A DNA stretch of 64,000 nucleotides from Devosia sp. RR2S18 (GCF_030177755.1 NZ_CP126539.1:2938001-3002000), one strand, 5' to 3'. Shown: positions 42,609 through 52,161, numbered from the stretch's first letter. Translations and numbers: made by a program. The notes: a model not told the origin generated them from the letters alone.

Positions 42609-44036
42609 TTAGCCGATCATCAAATGCCGCACCTGGGTGTAGTCAAGCAGCGACTGCATGGAGAGATCGGACCCATAGCCCGAATTCTTCATGCCGCCAT
42701 GTGGCATCTCGGTCGCCATCACCCCGTGAGTGTTGATCCAGGTGACACCATATTCGAGGGCATTGGCAATTTCCATCGCCACCTCAGCCTGGCGGGACCA
42801 CACCGAGGATCCAAGCCCGTACTCCGACTGGTTCGCCCAGTCGACCGCCTCCTGCACGTCGTTGAAGGGCGTGAGGCTTAGCACCGGACCGAAGACTTCC
42901 TTCTGCACGATTTCCGCTGTGATTGGCGCGGCAACCAATGTGGGCGTATGGAAAAAGCCTTCTGTGTCAGCCGGCGTGCCCTGGATGACGTCGGCGCCTT
43001 CACCGCGAGCGCGGCTGACAAAGCCCTCCACTCGCTCCAGTTGTCGGGCACTGATAACTGGGCCGAATTCGACATCGTCGCGTTCGGGCCGGCCGTAAAC
43101 CAGCGAGGTGATCATGGTCTCGAGTTTGTCGGTCAGCTTCTGCGCTAAGCTTTGATGGACGAAAATCCGGCAGGCTGCGGTGCAATCCTGCCCCGCATTG
43201 TAGAAGCTAGCCTCGCGCAGCGTGTCCACGAGCTTGTCGAGATCGGCGTCCTCGCACACGATGACGGGCGCTTTGCCACCCAGTTCCAGATGAGTGCGCT
43301 TGATCATCGGCCCCGCCGCTGCCTGCAGCACGGCGCGCCCCGTTCGAACATCCCCTGTCAGCGAAATCATCCGCACCAGATCGTGCGAGATCAAGGCATT
43401 GCCCACGTCCGGACCATTGCCGCAGACTACGTTGACCACGCCTGCGGGCAACACTTCGGCGAAAATCTCGCTGAGCGCGAGCAGGCTTAGTGGTGTCAGT
43501 TCCGAGGGCTTGATGACCACGGCATTGCCAGCGGCGATGGCGGGCGCGATCTTCCAGGCAGCCATGAGCAGCGGGTAGTTCCAGGGGGCGATCTGCGCGA
43601 CGACGCCGACCGGGTCTCGCCGCATCAGGCTCGTCATCTTGGAGGACCGATAATTGCCCGAAGCCGGTCCCGGCATGTTACGTACGGCGGTGCCAAAGAA
43701 GCGAAAGACATCGGCGACATTGGCGAGTTCGCCGCCCCGCACGAAGCGCAGCGGCTTGCCGGCATTGCGCGACTCGGTGGCTGCCAGCTGGTCCACGCGT
43801 GCCTCGATCGCATCGGCAATGCGCAAGAGTGCAAGGCTCCGCTCCTTAGGCGGGCGCTTCGCCCAATCCTTGTAGGCGCCATTGGCGGCACGCACTGCTT
43901 GGTCCACCTGATCCAGGCTTGCCGATGGCACATCGGCGAGCGGCTTGCCCAGGGCCGGCTCATAAGCGGTTTCCGCAGGGCCCTGCCCGTCTACGAACTG
44001 CCCGTCGATGAAGAGGCGCGTTGCAAAGTCTGTCAT
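42609..44036 (-). CDS. aldehyde dehydrogenase, probable gamma-aminobutyraldehyde / gamma-glutamyl-aminobutyraldehyde type
   Basis: A 475-residue NAD(P)+-dependent ALDH: QIAPWNYPLLMAAWKIAPAIAAGN (abridged), KPSELTPLSLL, catalytic Glu in HLELGGKAPVIV, catalytic Cys in FYNAGQDCTAACR and EVFGPVLS. It is most like PatD/YdcW and PuuC-type enzymes, which oxidise aldehydes formed from putrescine. It overlaps the puuD-like gene (ATGA) and is divergent from puuA-puuB, so it most likely provides the PuuC step. Confidence 0.87.
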   Translation of the reverse strand: MTDFATRLFIDGQFVDGQGPAETAYEPALGKPLADVPSASLDQVDQAVRAANGAYKDWAKRPPKERSLALLRIADAIEARVDQLAATESRNAGKPLRFVRGGELANVADVFRFFGTAVRNMPGPASGNYRSSKMTSLMRRDPVGVVAQIAPWNYPLLMAAWKIAPAIAAGNAVVIKPSELTPLSLLALSEIFAEVLPAGVVNVVCGNGPDVGNALISHDLVRMISLTGDVRTGRAVLQAAAGPMIKRTHLELGGKAPVIVCEDADLDKLVDTLREASFYNAGQDCTAACRIFVHQSLAQKLTDKLETMITSLVYGRPERDDVEFGPVISARQLERVEGFVSRARGEGADVIQGTPADTEGFFHTPTLVAAPITAEIVQKEVFGPVLSLTPFNDVQEAVDWANQSEYGLGSSVWSRQAEVAMEIANALEYGVTWINTHGVMATEMPHGGMKNSGYGSDLSMQSLLDYTQVRHLMIG

Positions 44037-44818
44037 GTCGTCAACTCCGATCCGGGCGCAGGCATATAGCTCGCCCGCGCGGTTTCCCCCACGAAATGCC
44101 AGAAGGCGAGATCATGCGGGCGCTCCGCAGGTCGCCACTCGGGGTGCCACTGCACCGCAAAAACCGGTGCCGGCGTGTGGGAGGTGGAGAAGGCTTCGAT
44201 CACGCCATCGGGCCCTCTTGCATTCACCACGAGGCCTTGGCCCAGGCGATCAACCACCTGAAAGTGGACGCTGTTGACGCGCAAACGGTCACCACCTGCA
44301 TAGCGTTGCAGCATGCTCCCGGTGGCGACGTCCACGTCATGGTCATGGGCGAACATCTCAGCAAGTTCGGCATCGGCATGGGCGTGGTGCCCATCGGCGC
44401 CGGCTCCCGCCCGCAGGTCCCGCAGCGAGCCCCCAAGGGCGACGTTGATCTCCTGCAAGCCGCGGCAGATGCCAAAGACTGGCTTGGCTGCCGTCATCGC
44501 TGCATGAATCAGCGCACTGCCGAACTGGTCCCGTCCCGCATCATGAGGCGCCTGCGCCGCCAGATCCGAACCATAGCGGCTTGGATGGATGTTAGAGTTG
44601 CTGCCGGTCAGCAGTATGGCGTCAAGCCGAGCGATGATTTTGGCTGCATGGCCTTCTGACTGGTTCGAAGGGACGACCAGCGGCACACAGTCGGCAAACT
44701 GCTCTAGCGCCTCAAGATAACGGTGCTTGACAGCCTGGGCAGGCTCCCCTTCAACCGGACGATTGCAGGCAATTACGCCGATGACCGGCTTGTGCTCTAC
44801 CATTGCTTGCTCACTCAT
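44033..44818 (-). CDS. puuD: gamma-glutamyl-GABA hydrolase
   Basis: A 261-residue class I glutamine-amidotransferase-fold peptidase. The nucleophile Cys is in KPVFGICRGLQEINVALGG, the His-Glu pair in FAVQWHPEW, and LLTGSNSNIHPSRYG is the usual PuuD segment. It releases GABA from gamma-Glu-GABA. The start could be ATG 44818 or 44803. It heads the leftward unit with the aldehyde dehydrogenase. Confidence 0.88.
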   Translation of the reverse strand: MSEQAMVEHKPVIGVIACNRPVEGEPAQAVKHRYLEALEQFADCVPLVVPSNQSEGHAAKIIARLDAILLTGSNSNIHPSRYGSDLAAQAPHDAGRDQFGSALIHAAMTAAKPVFGICRGLQEINVALGGSLRDLRAGAGADGHHAHADAELAEMFAHDHDVDVATGSMLQRYAGGDRLRVNSVHFQVVDRLGQGLVVNARGPDGVIEAFSTSHTPAPVFAVQWHPEWRPAERPHDLAFWHFVGETARASYMPAPGSELTT

Positions 44819-44823
44819 TTGAC

Positions 44824-44882
44824 GCTGAGGGGTTCTCAGCCTGCTTGCACCTGCTACTCTAACGCTATGACATACATAGCGT
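44824..44882. promoter_or_regulatory. divergent puu control region with perfect inverted repeat
   Basis: ACGCTATG-N5-CATAGCGT (44862-44882) is a perfect 8-bp inverted repeat, 13 bp before the puuA ATG. A second inverted repeat GCTGAG-N5-CTCAGC (44824-44840) lies just before puuD. A dimeric repressor, such as a PuuR- or GntR-type protein, could control both directions; no regulator gene is adjacent. Confidence 0.55.
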
Positions 44883-44895
44883 ACGACCGACAGTC

Positions 44896-46257
44896 ATGAG
44901 CACTGACATGATTGCGAACACCGACATCGTCTCCTGGCTCGAGCAGAACCCGCAAATCGAGGTGCTGCACACGGCGGTCTGCGACCTCAACGGCATCATG
45001 CGTGGCAAGCGGATCCCCATCGACCAGGCGCGTCGCATCGGCGAGAACGGCATCCGCATGCCCCTGTCGATCGTGGGGGTGGACGTTTGGGGGGAAGACA
45101 TCGTCGGCAATCCCCTGGTCTATACCGGCGGCGACACCGACGGCATCTGCAGCCCCACCGGGCGCGGCGCCTTGCCCATCAACTGGACAACCCGCCCAAG
45201 CGCGATGATCCCGCTCTGGCTGTTCCAGGACATCAACACGCCTTTCCTGGCCGACCCCCGGCAAGCGCTGGCCCATGTCGTTCGCCGCTATGCCGAGAAC
45301 GGCTTGCGCCCAGTGGTCGCCACCGAGCTGGAGTTCTACCTTGTCGATCCTGAGGCAGATTCAGCGGTGCCGCCGATCTCGCCCTATACCGGCAAGCGGC
45401 TCGATTCCGACGCCATCCTGTCGCTCGACGAGTTGGAGGATTTCGGCGAGTTCTTCCGCGACGTCTACCTGCAATGCGAGCAGCAGGGCGTCCCCGCCGA
45501 TACCGCCATTGCCGAAAACGGCATCGGTCAGTTCGAAATCAACCTGCTGCACACCGATGCGCTCAAGGCGGGCGACGACGCGGTGCTGTTCAAGCGGATC
45601 GTCAAGGGCGTTGCGCGCAAGCACAAGCTGGTCGCCACCTTCATGGCCAAGCCGTATGGCGGGCGTTCGGGTAACGGCTTCCATGTCCACTTCAGCGTCA
45701 ACGACGCCGCCGACATCAATGTTTTCGACGACGGCACCGAGTCGGGCTCGGAGGTGATGATGCACGCGGTCGGCGGACTCCTTGCAGGGATGGCCGAGTC
45801 GACCCTCCTTTTCGCCCCGCACTTCAACTCTTATCGGCGACTACGGCCCGACACCCATGCGCCCAGCGCCGTGTCCTGGGGCTATGAAAACCGCACGACC
45901 GCGGTGCGCATCCCCGGCGGCAATCACAAGGCCCGCCGTATCGAGCACCGCGTGGCAGGCGCTGATGCCAATCCCTACCTCGTCATCGCGGGCATTCTCG
46001 GTGCGGCGCTCGTCGGCATCGAGGACGAAATGAAGCCGCCCAAGCCGTTTTCCGGCCGCGCCTATTCCGAGCGCCTGCCCAAACTGCCGGCCGACTGGGC
46101 CTCGGCAGTCAATGCCTTCGAGGACGGCAACCTCATCCCCCGCATCTTCGACCCGACGCTGCAATCGATGTTTGTCGCCTGTAAGCGCCAGGAGATCGCC
46201 GGCTTTGCTTCGCAGGTGACCGATCTCGAATTCAGCGCTTATCTGGAGGTTGTGTGA
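44896..46257 (+). CDS. puuA: gamma-glutamylputrescine synthetase (glutamine-synthetase family)
   Basis: A 453-residue GS-like ligase joining glutamate to putrescine with ATP. Metal and nucleotide marks: VVATELEFYLVD, ENGIGQFEINLLHTDAL, GNGFHVHFSV and NRTTAVRIPGG with later EHRVAGADANPYL. It lacks the adenylylation region of GlnA. The N-terminus has AVCDLNGIMRGKRIP, usual in PuuA-like proteins. It overlaps puuB. Confidence 0.9.
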   Translation: MSTDMIANTDIVSWLEQNPQIEVLHTAVCDLNGIMRGKRIPIDQARRIGENGIRMPLSIVGVDVWGEDIVGNPLVYTGGDTDGICSPTGRGALPINWTTRPSAMIPLWLFQDINTPFLADPRQALAHVVRRYAENGLRPVVATELEFYLVDPEADSAVPPISPYTGKRLDSDAILSLDELEDFGEFFRDVYLQCEQQGVPADTAIAENGIGQFEINLLHTDALKAGDDAVLFKRIVKGVARKHKLVATFMAKPYGGRSGNGFHVHFSVNDAADINVFDDGTESGSEVMMHAVGGLLAGMAESTLLFAPHFNSYRRLRPDTHAPSAVSWGYENRTTAVRIPGGNHKARRIEHRVAGADANPYLVIAGILGAALVGIEDEMKPPKPFSGRAYSERLPKLPADWASAVNAFEDGNLIPRIFDPTLQSMFVACKRQEIAGFASQVTDLEFSAYLEVV

Positions 46258-47561
46258 TGGCCCAACCCAACTATGCTGGCGACGGTTCCTACCCGCCGAG
46301 CTATTATGCGGCCTCGCGCAACATTATCCGCACACCGGTCAAACTCCAGGGTGACGTCCAGGCGGACGTCTGTGTCGTGGGTGCCGGCTATTCGGGCTTG
46401 TCAGCGGCCATTCACCTCGCCGAAAAGGGCTTCAAAGTCGTCGTGGTCGAGGGCGCTCTGGTCGGCTGGGGTGCCTCGGGCCGCAATGGCGGTCAGGTCG
46501 TTAATGGGCTGAACGCCAGCCTTGAAACCGTCACCCGCCGCTACGGCGAGGACACGGCCCGTTTCGTCGGCAGCCTCCTCCAGGAAGGCGCTGGCATCAT
46601 CTATAACTGGGTCGATCGCTACGGCATCGAGTGCGACCTGCGGCGCGGCAACATCTACGCCGCCTACACCGCCCAGCACATGCGCGACCTCGAAGCCAAG
46701 CAGATGCTCTGGCTGCAGCACGGCATGGACGGCCACGAACTGCTCGATCGCGAGCGCATCCGCGAACATATAAACAGCCCGGTTTATGTCGGGGGCATGA
46801 TCGACCATTCGGGCGGCCACATGCACCCGCTCAACCTCGCTCTGGGCGAAGCCAAGGCGCTGGAAAGCCTTGGCGGGGTGATCTACGAGAAGTCGCCGGT
46901 CACTGGCGTCACGCAGGGTCCAGACACTGCCGTGGTAAAAACGGCCAGCGGTTCGGTCACCGCTCCCGCCGTCCTCGTCTGCGGCAACGCCTATCTGGGC
47001 AATGTCGTGCCCGAACTCACCGCCCGCGTCATGCCCGTCTCTACTCAGATGATGGCCACCGAACCGCTCGGTGAGGAGCGCGCCCACGCTCTCCTTCCCA
47101 CCGGCCTGTGCGTCGAGGATGTCCGCTATATCCTAGACTATTTTCGCCTCAGCGCCGATCACCGGCTGATCTTCGGCGGCGGCGTCGTTTATGGCGGCAC
47201 CGATCCCGCCGATGTCGTCGCCAAGCTCCGGCCCAACATGGAAAAGGTGTTCCCGCAATTGCGCGACACCAAGGTCGACTATGCCTGGAGCGGCAATTTC
47301 GCCCTCTCCTTCTCGCGGGTGCCGCAACTGGGCCGGCTGGGCAACCGGGTCTATTTCGCCCATGGCTATAGCGGGCACGGCATAACGGGCTCGCATCTCT
47401 TCGGCCGCATACTCGCCGAGGCTGTACGCGGCGATCTCACCCGCTTCGACACCTTTGCGAGCCTGCCCTGGATCCCCTTCCCCGGCGGCCGCATGTTCCG
47501 CGCCCAATATTCGACGCTGGGCTCATGGTGGTATGCGCTCAAGGACCGGCTGGGCATCTAG
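46257..47561 (+). CDS. puuB: gamma-glutamylputrescine oxidase (FAD)
   Basis: A 434-residue DAO-type flavoenzyme. The dinucleotide-binding motif is DVCVVGAGYSGLSAAIHLAE, then GWGASGRNGGQV, and the C-terminal FAD contact is FAHGYSGHGITGSHLFG. It forms gamma-glutamyl-gamma-aminobutyraldehyde from gamma-glutamylputrescine. I choose ATG 46257 because GGAGGT stands six bases upstream; it overlaps the puuA TGA. Confidence 0.9.
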   Translation: MAQPNYAGDGSYPPSYYAASRNIIRTPVKLQGDVQADVCVVGAGYSGLSAAIHLAEKGFKVVVVEGALVGWGASGRNGGQVVNGLNASLETVTRRYGEDTARFVGSLLQEGAGIIYNWVDRYGIECDLRRGNIYAAYTAQHMRDLEAKQMLWLQHGMDGHELLDRERIREHINSPVYVGGMIDHSGGHMHPLNLALGEAKALESLGGVIYEKSPVTGVTQGPDTAVVKTASGSVTAPAVLVCGNAYLGNVVPELTARVMPVSTQMMATEPLGEERAHALLPTGLCVEDVRYILDYFRLSADHRLIFGGGVVYGGTDPADVVAKLRPNMEKVFPQLRDTKVDYAWSGNFALSFSRVPQLGRLGNRVYFAHGYSGHGITGSHLFGRILAEAVRGDLTRFDTFASLPWIPFPGGRMFRAQYSTLGSWWYALKDRLGI

Positions 47562-47576
47562 CCCCGGCCACTTCCC

Positions 47577-48119
47577 TCAGCCCGGCTCCCGCCGCAGGGT
47601 GAAGAAGAAGGGCGGCAATCCGCGGCAGTCCATCAGCCCCAGCAAAAGATCGGAGGTGACGCTGCGGAACACATCGTTGATCGGCTGGCGATCGTAGATG
47701 ATGGCGGCGCTGACGACACTGCGGTGCAGCACCGCGCGCAGGCGCGCCGTGGGCTTGTCGTTCCGGATTAAGTGTTTGCCGGCCTTGAAGGCGGTCGCCA
47801 TCGCGCCAGTGCGCCGCATCGGCATATGCGCAGCCAAGCCCGGGTCTAGCCATTTCGGGTCCACCGCGACGATCCCCTCCGAACCGTGCCGGAATAGAAG
47901 CGGCAACACGCTCTCGCTGTCGCGCACCTCCTTGCCATACCACCCGTAAGCGGTGAGCACGCCGTCAAGCGGATGGCCAGTCGCAATCTCGGCGCCGCGC
48001 CACCTGCCGGTGAAAGCCTCGGGCGCGAACGCGGGCAGTGCGTCGAACGCGGCCAGCGCCGTCTCGGCGCTCGTCCCTTGCGCCTCCGCAGCTTCTATCC
48101 AAGCCTGGTTGATCGCCAT
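47577..48119 (-). CDS. GXWXG / DUF4334-domain protein
   Basis: A 180-residue protein. The FTGRWRGAEIATGHPLDGVLTAYGWYGKEV stretch (abridged) has the G-x-W-x-G motif, and the C-terminal half with KPTARLRAVLHRSVVSAAIIYDRQPINDVFR fits DUF4334. Function unknown. It starts four bases after the small gene upstream, so the two are co-transcribed. Confidence 0.75.
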   Translation of the reverse strand: MAINQAWIEAAEAQGTSAETALAAFDALPAFAPEAFTGRWRGAEIATGHPLDGVLTAYGWYGKEVRDSESVLPLLFRHGSEGIVAVDPKWLDPGLAAHMPMRRTGAMATAFKAGKHLIRNDKPTARLRAVLHRSVVSAAIIYDRQPINDVFRSVTSDLLLGLMDCRGLPPFFFTLRREPG

Positions 48120-48123
48120 CGCT

Positions 48124-48306
48124 CTAGTCGGGTCGCTTTTCGGGAGGTCCATGGATAATCGAGGGCTCGCCGCCACCCCGTTCGCGGCCCAGTTGTCGGG
48201 CGGCAGCCAGCGCCTCTTCCTGGCTTTCGAAGGGGCCGCGCCGCTGCCCATCGGAGAACTCGCAGCACCAGCCCTCCCCCATGATCTCCCAGATATAGAC
48301 GGTCAT
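48124..48306 (-). CDS. small tryptophan-containing hypothetical protein
   Basis: A 60-residue protein: MTVYIWEIMGEGWCCEFSDG, then RRGPFESQEEALAAARQLG. The pattern of a beta hairpin, G-P-F and a helix resembles small DUF2188-like domains. GGAGGCAG lies before the ATG. Its organisation is similar to the 54313 gene. Function unknown. Confidence 0.55.
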   Translation of the reverse strand: MTVYIWEIMGEGWCCEFSDGQRRGPFESQEEALAAARQLGRERGGGEPSIIHGPPEKRPD

Positions 48307-48429
48307 GCTCTGCCTCCTTGCGCCTCTCCAACCAACCGCGAAAGCTCCCCTTGGTTCACTCGCGCCTGTGTTGTTTAGGGGAACAATCTCTGCCGCGCCC
48401 GATTGCTCCAGCGTGACAGGAGACCCAAG

Positions 48430-48945
48430 ATGAGCGCAAACATTCCTGGCTTTGATGCCTCTGGCGCATTGATGGGCGCTGCCGCCGGCTTCGCGGCAGT
48501 CTGGATCATGGACCGTGTCGATTGGTTTGCGTACGAGCATGAGGATGCAGCCGCTCGCGAGCGCACCAAAACCGTGCGACCCGGCGGCATGGACCCGGCC
48601 CATGTTGCTGCCGATCGTATTGCCCGTCGAGCCGGCGTCACCCTCGAGCCGAGAGATCACAACCCGGCGGGTCTCGCCATGCACTATGCCATCGGCGTGG
48701 TGCCCGCAGCCTTTTATGGCGGGTTCCGGGAGAGCGTTCCCCAGATCAGCGCTGGCCATGGTGCGCTGTTCGGCATGGCCATGTTCCTGGGCCACGACGA
48801 GGTTATGAACCCGCTGATGGGGCTTGCGGTCAAGCCGAACGCCTATCCGTGGCAGGCCCATGGACGAGGCTTTATTGCCCATCTCGCCTATGGCCTCGCC
48901 CTCGAAACACTGCTCCGCCTAACCGACCCGCGCGTTCGGCACTAA
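48430..48945 (+). CDS. YagU-like DUF1440 membrane protein
   Basis: A 171-residue protein with three or four hydrophobic helices: GALMGAAAGFAAVWIMDRVDWFAYEHED at the start, HYAIGVVPAAFYGG in the middle, and FGMAMFLGHDEVMNPLMGLA later, as in DUF1440/YagU proteins. The role is unclear; E. coli YagU is linked to acid resistance. It stands alone between divergent units. Confidence 0.75.
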   Translation: MSANIPGFDASGALMGAAAGFAAVWIMDRVDWFAYEHEDAAARERTKTVRPGGMDPAHVAADRIARRAGVTLEPRDHNPAGLAMHYAIGVVPAAFYGGFRESVPQISAGHGALFGMAMFLGHDEVMNPLMGLAVKPNAYPWQAHGRGFIAHLAYGLALETLLRLTDPRVRH

Positions 48946-48953
48946 GCGGCGAT

Positions 48954-50066
48954 CTAGAGCTCGACCCAGCGCCCCTCGTCATGGCTGCGCGCCATGGCGT
49001 GTACCGCACGCTCGATCAGAAGCCCGTGGCCGAAGTCGATCACCCGCGCCGCCTCGCCTCCAATGGCCCGCAGCACTTCGTGGCATTCGATCAGCTTGAG
49101 GTCGTTGAAGCCCAGTCCATGCCCGGGCGCTGGGATGAACCTGTCATAGGGGGCATGCTGTGGTCCAGCCAGGACAGTGCGGAAACCTTGTTCAGAGGGG
49201 CGACCCTCCGCCACAAAGAGCTGGAACTCGTTCATCCGCTCCTGATCATAGGCAATGGTCCCCTTGTCGCCAAAGATCTGAAGCGCAATGCGGCCCTTGC
49301 GCCCCCAGGCTGATCGATTGAGCGCCATTACCCCGGACACGCCGCCATGCAGCCGCAGCAGCACGGAGGCGATATCCCAGGTCTCGACGGGGCGCTGCCC
49401 GCCGCCAGTGACCGGTCGCTGCTCATGGGGCTTGGCGAGCTGTGCCATCACGGCCTCGACAGGTCCAAGCAAGGTCTGCAGCAGGCTCAAGGGATGCACG
49501 CCGAAGTCGTCAAGCGCTCCATAGCCGGAGCTCCGTTCGCTCTTCCAGTAGAACGGAGCTTCGGGATCGGCCATAAAATCCTCGTCCATCTCCAGCCGCA
49601 CATGGTTCACCCGGCCGATAATCCCGTCTTTGACCAGCCCCTCGATGTGACGGACCACCGGGTTCTGGATGTAGTTGTAACCCAACACCGCGACGCGACC
49701 GCTCGCTGCGGCCACCGCCGCCATGCGCTCGGCGTCCTCCAGCACCACAGCCATGGGCTTTTCGCACCAGACGTGCTTGCCCGCTTCGAGGGCTGCAATA
49801 GCCATTTCGGCGTGAAAAGCATTGGGCGTGGTGATGGAGATCACCGCCACCTCGGGGTCGGCAAGCAGGTCGCGCCAGTCCGCCGTTGCGTGTTCGAAGC
49901 CGAATTCCGCGGCCCGTTGCGCGGCAAGGTCCGGATTGGCTTCGGCAAGGTGGCGCAACATGACCTTTGGTCCATCGCCGAACACTGCCCTCACGCCATT
50001 CCAGGCCAGCGCGTGGCACTTGCCCATATAGCCGGTGCCGATCAGTCCCACACCGATTGTGTCCAC
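48954..50066 (-). CDS. Gfo/Idh/MocA-family oxidoreductase
   Basis: A 370-residue sugar or inositol dehydrogenase-type protein. The Rossmann motif is VGLIGTGYMGKCHA, then ISITTPNAFHAEMAIAALEAGKHVWCEKP (abridged) with the catalytic Lys of the EKP motif, and DDFGVHPLSLLQTL holding the conserved Asp/His. I choose GTG 50066 because GGAGGATG precedes it. It ends the leftward operon of an ABC importer and is separated from the binding-protein gene by a hairpin. The substrate is probably an inositol or related polyol. Confidence 0.85.
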   Translation of the reverse strand: MDTIGVGLIGTGYMGKCHALAWNGVRAVFGDGPKVMLRHLAEANPDLAAQRAAEFGFEHATADWRDLLADPEVAVISITTPNAFHAEMAIAALEAGKHVWCEKPMAVVLEDAERMAAVAAASGRVAVLGYNYIQNPVVRHIEGLVKDGIIGRVNHVRLEMDEDFMADPEAPFYWKSERSSGYGALDDFGVHPLSLLQTLLGPVEAVMAQLAKPHEQRPVTGGGQRPVETWDIASVLLRLHGGVSGVMALNRSAWGRKGRIALQIFGDKGTIAYDQERMNEFQLFVAEGRPSEQGFRTVLAGPQHAPYDRFIPAPGHGLGFNDLKLIECHEVLRAIGGEAARVIDFGHGLLIERAVHAMARSHDEGRWVEL

Positions 50067-50103
50067 CTCATCCTCCGCTTCTTGCCTGCAGTCCCACATG
50101 AAT

Positions 50104-50129
50104 GCGCCCGGAGCTTTCGCTCCGGGCGC
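50104..50129. terminator. stable hairpin after the binding-protein gene
   Basis: A perfect 11-bp stem GCGCCCGGAGC / GCTCCGGGCGC with a GAAA tetraloop on the transcribed minus strand and no clear T-run. Its place directly after the solute-binding gene suggests partial termination or mRNA protection. Confidence 0.6.
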
Positions 50130-50151
50130 GGCCCGTCAGGAGGACGAGAGC

Positions 50152-51057
50152 CTACTGGTATTCAGCCGCGTTTTCGGATGTCACCAGAACCGTGCCGGTG
50201 TCGATCACCGGGTCGATGGTTTCGCCGTTCTTGAGGTCCACCAGCGCCTGGATGCCGAAGCCACCCATATTGCCGGGAGCTTGCGCCACCGTAGCCGCCA
50301 TGTCGCCGGCGATAACCGCGGCTGCGGCATCAGGATTGGCGTCGTAGCCCACCACCATCACGTCATCGCGGGCAGCAGCCTTGAGGGCTTCCACCGCCCC
50401 TAGCGCCATGTTGTCGTTGGAGCCGAAGATACCCATAATGCTAGGGTTACCCGCAAGAATGTTCTCGGTGACCGAGAGGCCCTTGGCACGGTCCCATTCG
50501 GCGGTTTGCTCGGCCACCACATTGAGCCCGCAGGCCTCGAGGCCAGCCTTGGCACCATTGGCGCGAAGCTGGGCGGTCGAGTGGCTCATCACGCCCTGGA
50601 GGATGGCAACGTCGGCGCCCTCCTCGATATTGTCGCACATATACTGCGCCGCCAGTGCGGCACCCGCCTCATTGTCGGTGCCGATAAAGGTCACACCTTC
50701 ATTGGAGCCCATGGTATCAACAAAGACGACGGGCACGCCCTGTTCACGCGCGGCCTCGATCACCGGGGCCAGGGCATTTGGATCGGTTGGGGCAATGGCG
50801 AGGCCATCGATGCCTTGGGCGAGCAGGTCCTCAACCTGGGTAATCTGTGCCTGCACGTCCGTCTCCGCGGGCGGTGCCACCACCACAACTTCTACCCCCA
50901 GTTCCTCACCCTTGGCCTTGGCGCCCTCTTCTACCGCTGCCCAGAAGGGATTGCCGGCGCCCGGCCCCTTCATTGCCAGCACATAGGCAGCATTGGCGCC
51001 GCTCGTCATTGCCGTCACCGTAGCGATTGCCACGCCGGCCATCAAAAGCTTCTTCAT
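50152..51057 (-). CDS. sugar/polyol ABC solute-binding protein (ribose type)
   Basis: A 301-residue periplasmic protein of the RbsB fold. The signal peptide ends TSGANAAY. It has PFWAAVEEGAKAKGEELGV, QVEDLLAQGIDGLAIAPTDPNAL (abridged), VVFVDTMGSNEGVTFIGTDNEAGAAL and IFGSNDNMALGAVEALK. Taken with the IolR-like site and dehydrogenases of the locus, it is a candidate inositol binder (IbpA-like). Confidence 0.88.
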   Translation of the reverse strand: MKKLLMAGVAIATVTAMTSGANAAYVLAMKGPGAGNPFWAAVEEGAKAKGEELGVEVVVVAPPAETDVQAQITQVEDLLAQGIDGLAIAPTDPNALAPVIEAAREQGVPVVFVDTMGSNEGVTFIGTDNEAGAALAAQYMCDNIEEGADVAILQGVMSHSTAQLRANGAKAGLEACGLNVVAEQTAEWDRAKGLSVTENILAGNPSIMGIFGSNDNMALGAVEALKAAARDDVMVVGYDANPDAAAAVIAGDMAATVAQAPGNMGGFGIQALVDLKNGETIDPVIDTGTVLVTSENAAEYQ

Positions 51058-51130
51058 TTCAACATCCTCCCAGTCTCCAGATCGTCCTCACCGCAGCGCC
51101 GGAGACATGTGCGTGCGGCTTATCTCTCCT

Positions 51131-52138
51131 CTAGCTGCGTGAGCCTGCTTTGCGCCGCAGCACATCGATGTAGACCGCAACGATGATGACGAGCCCGATC
51201 AGGATCTGCTGCCAAAACGCCGAGACATTGTTGATGTTGAGCCCGTTGCGCAGGATGCCCATGATCAGCACACCGGCGAGCACACCGATCACCGTGCCGC
51301 GCCCCCCGAAGAAGGAAGCACCGCCGATGATTACCGCTGCGATGGCATCCAGTTCGATGCCGATACCGGCATTGGGAAATCCAGAGTCCGTGCGGCCAGC
51401 CAGCAGCAGGCCCGAGAGCCCGGCGAAAAAGCCCGAGATCATGTAGACCACCACCAAAGTGCGATCGACATTGATGCCGGACACCCGCGCCGCGTAGGGA
51501 TTGCCGCCGATTGCGAAGATGTGCCGGCCCATATTGGTCCTTTGCAGGAAGAACCACAGGCTCACCGCGCAGACCAGCACCAGGATGAGGCTGGCTGGCA
51601 GGCCCGCCGGGGGAGCAAGGCCAAAGCCGAAGTAGGCCTGACCGATGAACCGGACCTCCTCCTGCAGGCCGGATACCGGCGCACCATTGGAGATGAGAAA
51701 GGTCAGCCCGCGTGCGACGTTGAGGGTGCCCAAGGTCATGATGAAGGGGTGCGGCAGCTTCAGCACCGTTAGGCCAATGCCGTTCACAAATCCGACGGCT
51801 AGCCCGATTGCGGGACCGATCAGCAGCACGATAGGCCAGGGGATGCCTGCCTTGCTGGCGATCGCCAGTGCCACCATCGACAGGGCCATGATCGATCCGA
51901 CGGAGAGGTCTATGCCCGCCGTGACGATCACCACATACATGCCTAGGGCCAATAGGGCGAGGCTGGCATTCTGCTTAAGAATGTTGGTTAGGTTGACCGA
52001 GCTGAGGAACACATCGGGCTTGATCGCTGCCAACACCAGCATCATAGCAATGACGACAAAGATGATGCCGTAGCCCTCGAGAAACTTGGTGAGCGTCGGA
52101 TTGGATTTGCGCTGCACGGGAGCGGTGGCTTCAGTCAT
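51131..52138 (-). CDS. ABC sugar/polyol permease (RbsC-like)
   Basis: A 335-residue permease with about eight to ten hydrophobic segments. Family marks are NILKQNASLALLALGMYVVIVTAGIDLSVGS, PHPFIMTLGTLNVARGLTFL and GIELDAIAAVIIGGASFFGGRGTVIG (all abridged). It partners the ATPase 23 bp upstream and the binding protein 73 bp downstream. Confidence 0.92.
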   Translation of the reverse strand: MTEATAPVQRKSNPTLTKFLEGYGIIFVVIAMMLVLAAIKPDVFLSSVNLTNILKQNASLALLALGMYVVIVTAGIDLSVGSIMALSMVALAIASKAGIPWPIVLLIGPAIGLAVGFVNGIGLTVLKLPHPFIMTLGTLNVARGLTFLISNGAPVSGLQEEVRFIGQAYFGFGLAPPAGLPASLILVLVCAVSLWFFLQRTNMGRHIFAIGGNPYAARVSGINVDRTLVVVYMISGFFAGLSGLLLAGRTDSGFPNAGIGIELDAIAAVIIGGASFFGGRGTVIGVLAGVLIMGILRNGLNINNVSAFWQQILIGLVIIVAVYIDVLRRKAGSRS

Positions 52139-52161
52139 TGGTTCGTCCCCGCTTCCATCCC

